A DNA stretch of 64,000 nucleotides from positions 62,001 to 126,000 of the forward strand of contig NZ_WTVG02000036.1 in the NCBI RefSeq assembly GCF_012910705.2. Reading direction: 5' to 3'. The notes under the pieces were generated by a model. The model saw only the letters and a program-made list of their open reading frames with translations, was not told the DNA's origin and made no database searches. This document shows positions 7,869 through 17,360 of this stretch, piece after piece (the first letter of the stretch is position 1; every line of letters begins with the position of its first letter). Position numbers and translations under genes: made by a program. Source of the DNA: Aromatoleum anaerobium. Its GTDB lineage: Bacteria > Pseudomonadota > Gammaproteobacteria > Burkholderiales > Rhodocyclaceae.

Positions 7869-8153
7869 CTACCAGGAATGCTTGATCGCGCCCGGGGTAC
7901 AGGCGGTGGTACAGGGCAGGCTGGTGTAGCCACCGGCCGGCTTGCATGCGGCGCAGTCGTAAGCGAGGGCGCGCGTGCATTCCTTCTTCACCCATGCCAC
8001 TTCGTCGTCGTAATCATCGGTGATGATTTCGAACATATTCTTCGGGCACGCGGTCAGGCAGGCGCGCCCCGCAGTACAGTCGATGCACTTGTCGGTATCG
8101 ATGCTGATGTAATACTCGCCGGACCCGTCCTTGTAGCCGTAGTTCGCGATCAT
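7869..8153 (-). CDS. bzdM: 2[4Fe-4S] ferredoxin, electron donor of benzoyl-CoA reductase (BzdM)
   Basis: A 94-residue ferredoxin. The first cluster motif is C23xxC26, C32, C36-Pro; a second set is C67xxC70 with C81 and C85 near the C-terminus, so the motifs carry insertions compared with clostridial ferredoxin. It is expected to carry low-potential electrons to the BzdPQ/BzdNO reductase. The start ATG 8151-8153 has AGGAGAG upstream. A stable stem-loop lies between bzdQ and this gene. Confidence 0.9.
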   Translation of the reverse strand: MIANYGYKDGSGEYYISIDTDKCIDCTAGRACLTACPKNMFEIITDDYDDEVAWVKKECTRALAYDCAACKPAGGYTSLPCTTACTPGAIKHSW

Positions 8154-8186
8154 GTCCGTTCTCTCCTGTGAATTGAGTCGTAGGCC

Positions 8187-8244
8187 GCCGGCCGTCCGGA
8201 AAAACCGCCGCGTTCAATCGCGGCGTTTCTCCGAGACGGCCGGC
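8187..8244 (-). ncRNA. Intercistronic stem-loop, attenuator or processing site between bzdQ and bzdM
   Basis: A nested RNA hairpin. The outer 10-bp stem pairs 8187-8196 with 8235-8244. The inner 7-bp stem (8206-8212 with 8219-8225) is followed on the transcribed strand by G and five U residues (8200-8204), giving a terminator-like look. Genes downstream are clearly part of the pathway, so partial termination, 3'-end protection of the bzdNOPQ message or RNA processing is more likely than full termination. Confidence 0.6.
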
Positions 8245-8262
8245 GCTGCTTCAGCCCCGACT

Positions 8263-9183
8263 TCAGGCCGCCTTCGCCTGCTTCTGCATCAGCGTGTAGC
8301 CGAAGAGCGCCGCGCCCAGCGCGCCGGCGATCTGGCTGTCGATCTTGGTGTCGACCGCCTTGATGCCGAGGATGCGCTCGATGCGCTTCACGACCCCCGG
8401 GTTCTTCGCGATGCCGCCGGTGATGAAGAAGCCTTCCTCGACGCCGATGCGCTCCAAGAGGCTCACGACGCGCTCGGCCATCGCCTGGCAGTAGGCCGCG
8501 ATCACCTTGTTCTTGGTGTAGCCGGCCTTCAGGAGCCCCAGCGCTTCGGACTTGGCGAACACGACGCAGATCGACGACACCGCTTCGGGTTCGACATCGA
8601 CGTCGAACGAGCGCGGGCCCAGTTCGGCGATCGGGATCTGCATCAGGTCGGAGATGACCTCCATGCCGCGCCCGGTGCCGGCCGCGCACTTGTCGTTCAT
8701 CAGGAAGTTGGTGACCTTGCCTTTCTCGTCGCAGTGGATCGCCTTGCAGTCCTGGCCGCCCATGTCGAGGATCGTGCGCACCTTGTTGCCGCCCATGTAG
8801 TTCGCGCCGCGCGCGTGGCAGGCGATCTCGGTGATCGCCTTGTGGGCGAAGGGCACGTTCACCCGGCCGTAGCCGGTGCCGACGACGTAGTTGATGTCCT
8901 CGAGCTTCATGCCGATCTTGTCCATGATGCCCTGCAGGGCATTCTTGGCCGAGTCCGGCGAGTTGTTGCCGGTGCGCATGCTGTTGTAGCCGTACAGCTC
9001 GCCGTCACAGACCAGCACCGCTTGCGAGGACACCGAACCGACGTCGATGCCGCAGGTGATGATCTTCGCCTCTCTCCAGTCCTTCTTCGTCTCGTCGAAC
9101 CAGACGTTTTCCTGCCAGCGCCAGAATTCCTTCTTCTCGGGGGCCGCTTCTGCCACCGGTGCCGTAGCAACTTCTGCATTCAT
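8263..9183 (-). CDS. bzdQ: Benzoyl-CoA reductase, ATPase/activator subunit BzdQ
   Basis: A 306-residue BadF/BadG/HgdC-type ATPase of the ASKHA fold. Phosphate-binding motif GIDVGSVSSQ, GTGYGR and DMGGQDCKAI are present. The cysteine of NDKCAAGTGR is the expected ligand of the [4Fe-4S] cluster bridging the ATPase pair. About 38 N-terminal residues (Ala/Glu-rich) precede the fold. Together with BzdP it couples ATP hydrolysis to electron transfer into the ring-reducing BzdNO pair. The length, shorter than BcrA of Thauera, marks this as the Azoarcus bzd type. Start ATG 9181-9183 follows AAGGAG. Confidence 0.93.
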   Translation of the reverse strand: MNAEVATAPVAEAAPEKKEFWRWQENVWFDETKKDWREAKIITCGIDVGSVSSQAVLVCDGELYGYNSMRTGNNSPDSAKNALQGIMDKIGMKLEDINYVVGTGYGRVNVPFAHKAITEIACHARGANYMGGNKVRTILDMGGQDCKAIHCDEKGKVTNFLMNDKCAAGTGRGMEVISDLMQIPIAELGPRSFDVDVEPEAVSSICVVFAKSEALGLLKAGYTKNKVIAAYCQAMAERVVSLLERIGVEEGFFITGGIAKNPGVVKRIERILGIKAVDTKIDSQIAGALGAALFGYTLMQKQAKAA

Positions 9184-9216
9184 TTGATCGCTCCTTTATC
9201 CGTGTCGTGTGGCGGT

Positions 9217-10026
9217 TCAGTGCTGGCGCTCGGCCGCGATCAGCGCGCAGCCCAGCGCACTGACGAATTCGGGCAGCTCGGGCAGCAGCACCTGATCGAC
9301 GTCCATCGCGTTCTTGAGCGAGGCGACGAAGCCGGGGTTGTGCACCATGCCGCCGATCAGCACCACGTTGCCTTCGATGCCGACGCGGCGCACCATCGCG
9401 CACACCCGGCTGGCGACCGCGTCGAGCACGGCCTTGGCGATGTCTTCCTTGGGCGTCGCGGAGTGGATCAGCGACACCACTTCGGACTCGGCGAACACCG
9501 TGCATTGGGCGTTCATCGGGATCGACTTGTCCGAGCGCAGGCTCGCTTCGCCGAATTCCTTGAGCGTCAATTGCAGCGCGCGGCTCATCGCTTCGGCAAA
9601 CGAACCCGCCCCGGCGGCGCACTTCTCGTTGCCGGCGAAGTCGATCGCCTTGCCGTCCGCGTCGGTCTTGATGCCGCGCCCTTCCTCGGCACCGACGTCG
9701 ACCACGGTGCGCGCCTGCGGGTACATGTACACCGCGCCGCGCGCACCCGCCGTCATCTCGGTGACGCCTTCGGTCGCGAACTCGACCTGCTTGCGCCCGG
9801 CCCCAGTCGCGAACACCGACTTCACCTGGTCACGCGACACCCCGGCCGCGGCCAGCGCTTCGGTAAAGGCCTTCTCGGCGGCCTGGTCGGCGTCGATGTC
9901 GCCCGGCATCATCAGGTGCGCTTTCTTCACCGCGTAGTTCAGTTGCGGCGCCCCATCCACCTTGATCTCCTCCAGCAGCACAACCTTCACGCTGCGGGAG
10001 CCCATGTCGATTCCAGCGGTAATCAT
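9217..10026 (-). CDS. bzdP: Benzoyl-CoA reductase, ATPase/activator subunit BzdP
   Basis: A 269-residue BadF/BadG/HgdC-family ATPase. Motifs are GIDMGSRSVK at the N-terminus, GAGRKQVEF, VDVGAEEGRGI and the cluster-ligand region NEKCAAGAGSF. It pairs with BzdQ to form the ATP-hydrolysing electron-activating module of class I benzoyl-CoA reductase. The start ATG 10024-10026 is preceded by AAGGAGGA. Genes O, P and Q are spaced by only about 30 nt and share the operon. Confidence 0.93.
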   Translation of the reverse strand: MITAGIDMGSRSVKVVLLEEIKVDGAPQLNYAVKKAHLMMPGDIDADQAAEKAFTEALAAAGVSRDQVKSVFATGAGRKQVEFATEGVTEMTAGARGAVYMYPQARTVVDVGAEEGRGIKTDADGKAIDFAGNEKCAAGAGSFAEAMSRALQLTLKEFGEASLRSDKSIPMNAQCTVFAESEVVSLIHSATPKEDIAKAVLDAVASRVCAMVRRVGIEGNVVLIGGMVHNPGFVASLKNAMDVDQVLLPELPEFVSALGCALIAAERQH

Positions 10027-10057
10027 TCTCGTGTCCTCCTTGGGTTCTCAGTTCTGA

Positions 10058-12530
<2,473 letters not shown>

Positions 12531-12615
12531 CGAACTATCTCCTCTGATTTATCCGCGTTGCCTGTGACCGACCCCGCGGCTGCTGCATTATTTTTCCGGC
12601 CCTGCATGATTACGC

Positions 12616-12621
12616 ATAGTA
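12616..12621 (-). promoter_or_regulatory. Predicted -10 element of the bzdN promoter
   Basis: Reads TACTAT on the minus strand. A start point near 12608 would place the FNR/AcpR-like box at 12643-12656 centred near -41.5, the position of a class II activator. Confidence 0.6.
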
Positions 12622-12642
12622 CGCACTCCAGTGCAGCCGCTA

Positions 12643-12656
12643 TTGACATAGATCAA
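12643..12656 (-). promoter_or_regulatory. FNR/AcpR-type activator site
   Basis: TTGACATAGATCAA matches the FNR consensus TTGAT-N4-ATCAA with one mismatch. AcpR, an FNR-family protein, is the known anaerobic activator of the Azoarcus bzdN promoter, so oxygen-dependent control is expected here. Confidence 0.8.
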
Positions 12657-12732
12657 ACACGACACAGGAAAACTGCACTCCCGTGCATTTTTCTTCGGCA
12701 TTTTTTTCATACATGCATTTTTGTGCATTGCA

Positions 12733-12953
12733 GCAAGATAAATCAGTCCATACAGAAACACTAAGCGTGCCGTGGCGGCCTCCGCGGTCACCCGGCGAGG
12801 AGTACGTACACGGCCAAAATGCTGCGGGGGACTCCCGCGGCGACTCTGGTGCAACGGGAAATGAGAGGGGGAGATTCGGCGCGCGGATGCAGGGAGGAAA
12901 AGCGGGCGCCGGACAACGCCGTCGACACAGCCGGTGACACCGGCCGTGCGAAT
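12733..12953. other. Remainder of the bzdR-bzdN intergenic region
   Basis: No gene or clear site was recognised between the last TGCA motif and the bzdR stop codon. The sequence turns from AT-rich near the promoter to GC-rich near bzdR. Confidence 0.5.
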
Positions 12954-13850
12954 TCAGGCCAGCACGGCTTCGCGCAGCGCAGCCAGGCTCTGCTCGACAG
13001 TCTTGCCCGACGTTTCAACGATCGCGTCGGCCTTGCTGTACATCGCGATCCGGCCGGCGAGAATGCGGCGGAGGTCATCCATCGCCTCCTGGCTGTCTTT
13101 CATCGGGCGGTAGTCGCCCTGCGCGACGACGCGCTCCATGTGCTCTTCGGGCGAAGCCTTGAGCCACACCGTGTAGCACGATGAAAGCAGGAACTCGAAG
13201 GTCGCCGGCTCGGAGACGATGCTTCCGCCCGGAACAAGCACGAAGCGCTCATTGTTCTCCATGATCGATTCGAGGCTGCGGCGCTCGTAGCGCCGGTAGG
13301 CACTCTGCCCGTAGAGCGAAAAAATTTCCGAAAGCTCGGCTCCCGCTTCCTGCTCGATGGTCTTCGCCAGCTCGAAGAACGGCGCCCGGAGCTCTTTCGC
13401 CAGCAGGGAACCGAGTGTCGTCTTGCCCGCCCCGCGCAGCCCGATGAGCGCGATCCGCTCACGCCGAGCCGCCTTGCCGGACGATTCGAGTTCGTTTTCC
13501 AGCAGGCCGCGCGCCCAGTTCAGCTTTTTCGGCGAAAAGCGGCTCAGGTATTGCACCAGCAGCGTCAGCTCGGCCGGTTGCTCGGGCTCTTCGCGCACCA
13601 GGTCGACGAGCGGCAGCCCCATGCCCAGCGCGATCTGCCGCAGCAGGATGATCGAGATGTTGCCGTGCCCGGTTTCCAGTTGGGCAAGATAGCGTTCCGA
13701 GACACCGGACTGGTGCGCCAAGGCCTTGCGCGTCATTCCGCGCCGGGCACGCAATTCGCGTATACGCTCGCCCAGCATCAGCAGATAGCCGTTTTCTTCG
13801 ACCGTCAAATCGGGCCGCTTCAGTCTTTCGCCACTGTTTTCGCTGTGCAT
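12954..13850 (-). CDS. bzdR: BzdR, benzoyl-CoA-responsive repressor
   Basis: A 298-residue two-domain regulator. Residues about 27-81 form an XRE-type helix-turn-helix (LGERIRELRARRGMT ... SERYLAQLETG). After a linker, residues about 131-297 are shikimate-kinase-like with a Walker A motif at 137-144 (GLRGAGKT). In Azoarcus BzdR this second domain senses benzoyl-CoA and releases repression of bzdN. Both architecture and length match. Start ATG 13848-13850 overlaps a TGCA. It lies directly upstream of the operon it controls, in the same orientation. Confidence 0.93.
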   Translation of the reverse strand: MHSENSGERLKRPDLTVEENGYLLMLGERIRELRARRGMTRKALAHQSGVSERYLAQLETGHGNISIILLRQIALGMGLPLVDLVREEPEQPAELTLLVQYLSRFSPKKLNWARGLLENELESSGKAARRERIALIGLRGAGKTTLGSLLAKELRAPFFELAKTIEQEAGAELSEIFSLYGQSAYRRYERRSLESIMENNERFVLVPGGSIVSEPATFEFLLSSCYTVWLKASPEEHMERVVAQGDYRPMKDSQEAMDDLRRILAGRIAMYSKADAIVETSGKTVEQSLAALREAVLA

Positions 13851-13899
13851 GAGCGTTCACCGTTCGGAAGGATGATTCATATCGATGCATTATAGTGCA
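13846..13899. promoter_or_regulatory. Probable BzdR autoregulatory site upstream of bzdR
   Basis: TGCA tetramers at 13846, 13886 and 13896. The last two form the same TGCA-N6-TGCA arrangement as in the bzdN promoter, suggesting BzdR controls its own synthesis. Confidence 0.6.
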
Positions 13900-14061
13900 C
13901 GGTTTTCGCATCTTTGCAACCGCTTAGGGCAATTGCGCGAAAACGGGTATTGTGCGCCCCGATACATGCCTTCAAGATTTCTTGCGGTACATCAACGCTT
14001 TTCGGCGACTGGCATCGCAGAGTTAGATGTGCTCCAAACGTCACCAACAAGGCGCAACCCA

Positions 14062-14331
14062 ATGAAAAGACACTCCGACAACGAGACACACATCACGAAT
14101 CTTCGTTATCACACGCAGGGGCCGGATGACCTTTACATACCGATTCCGTTCCTGTTCGTCACCAGCCGCATGTGCGACGAGATTGCCGCCGAGCGGCAGC
14201 TGATCATCGATCTCGCCCAGTCAGCGACGAAAGTTCGCCAGCTCGAACTTCTCTCGCGATACGACCCGTGCGTCAGCGCCGATGCCTTCAATTCGGTTCT
14301 CCATCTGTTCGAGGTCGATCAGCAGGATTGA
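14062..14331 (+). CDS. Hypothetical protein
   Basis: An 89-residue soluble protein read from ATG 14062 (MKRHSDNETH), with AAGG about 10 nt upstream. The frame continues upstream without stop, so the start is uncertain. No domain is recognised; the C-terminal half is helical and acidic. Its end overlaps the start of the following hydrolase frame by about 50 nt. Confidence 0.5.
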   Translation: MKRHSDNETHITNLRYHTQGPDDLYIPIPFLFVTSRMCDEIAAERQLIIDLAQSATKVRQLELLSRYDPCVSADAFNSVLHLFEVDQQD

Positions 14332-15040
14332 GGCAGGTCCGGAATACTCCCGCAGTACGCGATTCACCCTGTCTTCAACTGAAAAGCACCCGCGCCCGCA
14401 GCGCGGCGAGACCGTTATCCTGGTCCATGGGCTATGGATGCACGGGGTCGTCTTTCATTTTCTGCGGCGAGCGCTCATGCGCTGCGGTTTCCGGGTGGAG
14501 ACCTTCTCCTATCCTTCGGTGCGTCGGGGCCTTGCCGCGAACACCGATCGCCTTGCGCACTTCGTCGCCGGCCGGGATGCCGAAAAAGTGCACCTCGTCG
14601 GGCACAGCCTGGGCGGATTGCTGATATTGAACCTGCTGTCGCGGCCAGCCGTGCCGCCTATCGGCCGTGCCGTGCTGATGGGAACGCCGTGCCGCGGGTC
14701 GCATTGCGCGGCCATGCTGGCAGGGATTCCCGGGTGCGCCCGGATCGTCGGACACTCCATGCAGGACTGGCGGGGAGTCACGTCGCCGCTCGCCGCGGGG
14801 GTGGAGATCGGCGTCATCGCGGGCGATCGCGGCGTCGGCACGGGGCCGCTGCTGTTCGGCCTGCCCCAACCCAATGACGGCATCGTGGCAGTCGCCGAAA
14901 CGCAGCTCGCCGAGGCGACCGACTCGCTCACGCTGCACGTCGCTCATTCCGAAATGCTGTTCTCGAAAGCCTGCGCCCGCCAGGTCGCAGCCTTCCTCGC
15001 GACGGGACGCTTCCTGCACGACGGCGACGAACGGCCGTAG
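14282..15040 (+). CDS. Alpha/beta hydrolase (lipase/esterase-like)
   Basis: About 252 residues. The oxyanion-hole motif VILVHGLW (about residues 45-52) and nucleophile elbow GHSLGG (Ser109) identify the fold; an acidic residue in NDGIV and a histidine in HVAHSEML near the C-terminus are likely triad members. It resembles PGAP1/EstA-like lipases. The start is uncertain: the first ATG overlaps the preceding gene, and the conserved part starts near residue 42. The substrate is unknown. Confidence 0.75.
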   Translation: MPSIRFSICSRSISRIEAGPEYSRSTRFTLSSTEKHPRPQRGETVILVHGLWMHGVVFHFLRRALMRCGFRVETFSYPSVRRGLAANTDRLAHFVAGRDAEKVHLVGHSLGGLLILNLLSRPAVPPIGRAVLMGTPCRGSHCAAMLAGIPGCARIVGHSMQDWRGVTSPLAAGVEIGVIAGDRGVGTGPLLFGLPQPNDGIVAVAETQLAEATDSLTLHVAHSEMLFSKACARQVAAFLATGRFLHDGDERP

Positions 15041-15083
15041 CGCGGCGCAGTGCGCAGTTGGCAGCCTTGCCTCGGAACGGACG

Positions 15084-16046
15084 TCAGGACGGTGTCCTGC
15101 GCGTCGCAAGGAGGCTGACAACGACGCTCGATCCGATCAGCACGGCGATGATCGTCAATGAGGCGGCAACCGGGACGTGATACCAGGGGGCGATGAGCAT
15201 CTTCACGCCGATGAAGGTCAGCACCATGGCCAGGCCATACTTCAGCAGGTGGAAGCGGCTCGCGACGTCGGCGAGCAGGAAGTACAGCGCCCGCAAGCCG
15301 AGGATCGCGAAGATGTTGGAAGTGAACACGATGAAGGGGTCCGTCGTGACGGCGAAGATGGCCGGAATGGAATCCACCGCGAACACCAGGTCGGATGCCT
15401 CGATCAGGATCAGCACCAGGAAAAGCGGCGTGAAGTGGCGGACGCCGTTCTTCATCACGGTGAAATCCTCGCCGTGCTCGCCTTCGGCGATCCGCAGGTG
15501 GCGACGCGCGAATTTCAGCACGGGGTTCTTCTCCAGGTCGGGCTCCTTGTCCGCCATGAACAACATGCGCATGCCGGTGACGACGAGGAAGAAACCGAAA
15601 ACGTAAAGGACCCACGAGAACTCGCGCACCAGCCACGCCCCGGCCAGGATCATCACCGCGCGCATGACAATCGCGCCCAGCACGCCATAGATCAGCACTC
15701 GTCGCTGGAATTCGGGCGCGACATGGAAAGACGAAAAGATCAGCAGGAAGACGAACACGTTGTCGACCGACAGCGACTTCTCGATCAGGTAGCCGGTGAG
15801 AAACTCCAGCGCCTTGCTGTCGGCGACGTCCCGCCCCACGGTGCCGTCCAGATACCACCACAGGGCGGCGTTGAAGAGGACCGCGAGGCTGACCCACACC
15901 AGCGACCACAAGGCCGCCTCCTTCACGCTCACCTTGTGCGCTTTCCGTCCACCGAACACGAACAGGTCCAGCGCCAGCATGGCCAGCACGAACGCGACGA
16001 AAGCAGCCCACATCCACGGTTCGCCGATCGTGACGTCGTTGCTCAT
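15084..16046 (-). CDS. TerC/Alx-family integral membrane protein
   Basis: A 320-residue protein with about eight or nine hydrophobic segments and TerC-family motifs: LFVFGGRKAHKVSVKEAALWS, SLSVDNVFVFLLIF, and VLILIEASDLVFAVDSIPAIFAV with conserved acidic residues in the membrane. Family members are linked to tellurite resistance and manganese export (Alx, MeeF-type). Start ATG 16044-16046 (MSNDVTIGEPW). No metal riboswitch was recognised upstream. The specific metal cannot be deduced. Confidence 0.88.
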   Translation of the reverse strand: MSNDVTIGEPWMWAAFVAFVLAMLALDLFVFGGRKAHKVSVKEAALWSLVWVSLAVLFNAALWWYLDGTVGRDVADSKALEFLTGYLIEKSLSVDNVFVFLLIFSSFHVAPEFQRRVLIYGVLGAIVMRAVMILAGAWLVREFSWVLYVFGFFLVVTGMRMLFMADKEPDLEKNPVLKFARRHLRIAEGEHGEDFTVMKNGVRHFTPLFLVLILIEASDLVFAVDSIPAIFAVTTDPFIVFTSNIFAILGLRALYFLLADVASRFHLLKYGLAMVLTFIGVKMLIAPWYHVPVAASLTIIAVLIGSSVVVSLLATRRTPS

Positions 16047-16139
16047 TGAATTGTCGTTTTGCAAAGCCGCGAAGCGATCGCCATCCAAGGAAGAGGCCCT
16101 GCCCTGGCGCAGCACATTACGCCGCGCCTCACTGGTGCG

Positions 16140-16556
16140 TCACTGGTTCTTTTCGCAGTTGACCATCCACGGCACGCCGAAGCGATCGACGCACATGCCG
16201 AAGCGCGCCGCCCAGAATGTCTGCGCCAGCGGCATCTGCACCGTGCCGCCTTCGGCCAGCGCCCTGAAGATGCGTTCGGCCTCGGCGATGGAGTCCACGT
16301 TCAGCGACACTGCGCAGCCGTGGATGCCTTCGTACGGGTGCTCGGGAGTCGTGTCCGAACCCATCAGCACCTGGTCGCCGACCGCCAGGCGCGCGTGCAT
16401 GATCCGCTCACGCTGCTCCGGCGTCAGCACCTCGTCGCACTGGGGCGCTTCACCGAAGCGGGCCAACGCCGTCACGGTGCCGCCAAGACAATCGGCATAG
16501 AAGTGGAAAGCGGCCTCGCACTGGCCATCGAACGTCAGATAGGGGTTGAGTAGCAT
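16140..16556 (-). CDS. VOC/PhnB-like glyoxalase-fold protein
   Basis: A 138-residue VOC-superfamily protein of the PhnB (3-demethylubiquinone methyltransferase-like) group: NPYLTFDGQCEAAFHFY at the start, HARLAVGDQVLMGSD in the middle and FGMCVDRFGVPWMVN at the end. Start ATG 16554-16556 follows AAGGAG, 8 nt away. The catalytic activity is unknown for most of this family. It stands alone between terC and an intergenic stretch. Confidence 0.85.
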   Translation of the reverse strand: MLLNPYLTFDGQCEAAFHFYADCLGGTVTALARFGEAPQCDEVLTPEQRERIMHARLAVGDQVLMGSDTTPEHPYEGIHGCAVSLNVDSIAEAERIFRALAEGGTVQMPLAQTFWAARFGMCVDRFGVPWMVNCEKNQ

Positions 16557-16965
16557 CGCGTGCTCCTTTGGCAAGTCGGAGTTTCACTGTCGGGTGCGGA
16601 CTCGGCGCCGGACCAGACATCTCCGTCGCCTGGTTTTCATCGTAGTACAACAGCGGAGCCACGCATTCGACCACGCCGGTCCGGGGTGGAACGGGAGTGC
16701 ACGGGGCGTCAAGGAACTTGCTGAAGGCTTTCAAGCATAGACATCCCCTGCAGCCGCTCCCGGAGGACTGTTACCAGCCTCGACATAGGGCGAATAGCGT
16801 CCGGCGAGTGGAACCTGGAAAACGCGCGGATGAGAACCCCGTTTGTTGGCTACCTGGTTACGCAATCCCAAATTGCGCAGTACATTCGCGCCTTCGAGGA
16901 ACTCCTGTGCTGGCTCTCCTCAAAGAACATGTTGGGATTAATGTAACGCGTTCCGGGATACCGCC
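16557..16965. other. Intergenic region without recognised gene
   Basis: About 409 nt. Only short unsupported frames occur. No tRNA, repeat or convincing promoter was identified. It may hold the promoters for the two outward-facing genes. Confidence 0.5.
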
Positions 16966-17256
16966 ATGACCCCCTCGCAATTGCTCGCCACACACCGCGA
17001 CAAGATTCTGCGCATCGTCGCCGCGCACCGGGCCAGCCACCCGAGGGTTTTCGGATCCGTTTTGCGCGGCGAGGACTCCGAGTCGAGCGACCTGGATCTA
17101 CTGGTGGACCCCGATGCCGGCGCCACCCTGCTTGATCTGGGTGACATTCAGCTCGATCTCGAGGAGTTGCTCGGGATCCGCGTCGACGTTTTGACACCCG
17201 GCGACCTACCCCAAAAATTCCGCAATCAAGTGCTCAAGGAAGCCCGCCCGCTATGA
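16966..17256 (+). CDS. MNT-type minimal nucleotidyltransferase, orphan antitoxin
   Basis: A 96-residue minimal nucleotidyltransferase. The motif GSVLRGEDSESSDLDLLVD contains the GS and DxD residues that bind nucleotide and metal. Such proteins normally inactivate a HEPN (DUF86) RNase partner encoded immediately downstream and overlapping. Here an ATG overlaps the stop (CTATGAGC at 17251-17258) but the frame ends after about 22 residues that are not HEPN-like and runs into the acnB terminator. The toxin appears to have been lost. Confidence 0.82.
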   Translation: MTPSQLLATHRDKILRIVAAHRASHPRVFGSVLRGEDSESSDLDLLVDPDAGATLLDLGDIQLDLEELLGIRVDVLTPGDLPQKFRNQVLKEARPL

Positions 17257-17273
17257 GCCCGCTCCGAAAAGCG

Positions 17274-17306
17274 AACGCCCCTGCCGGCTTCCCGGACAGG
17301 GGCGTT
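17274..17306 (-). terminator. Intrinsic terminator after acnB
   Basis: A perfect 10-bp stem (17274-17283 with 17297-17306). On the minus strand it is followed by CGCTTTTCGG, a modest U-rich tract, 55 nt past the acnB stop. The plus-strand side lacks a U tract. Confidence 0.65.
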
Positions 17307-17360
17307 CTGCTTGCCCGGCACGGCGGGATGCGCGCTGCGCTCCCGCCGCCGGGGTGACGG

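Larger units (their letters stand above)
12584..12732. promoter_or_regulatory. BzdR operator array in the bzdN promoter region (TGCA motifs)
   Basis: Eight TGCA tetramers occur at 12584, 12603, 12632, 12674, 12684, 12714, 12724 and 12729. Two pairs are spaced exactly 10 nt apart (12674/12684 and 12714/12724), forming TGCA-N6-TGCA. BzdR of Azoarcus is known to bind TGCA-containing operators at this promoter, which supports the call. Motifs both downstream and upstream of the predicted transcription start suit repression. Confidence 0.75.

Noticed and set aside
12954-13850. Annotation as shikimate kinase
   Set aside because: The kinase-like domain follows an HTH domain and the gene precedes bzdN; this is BzdR, a regulator.
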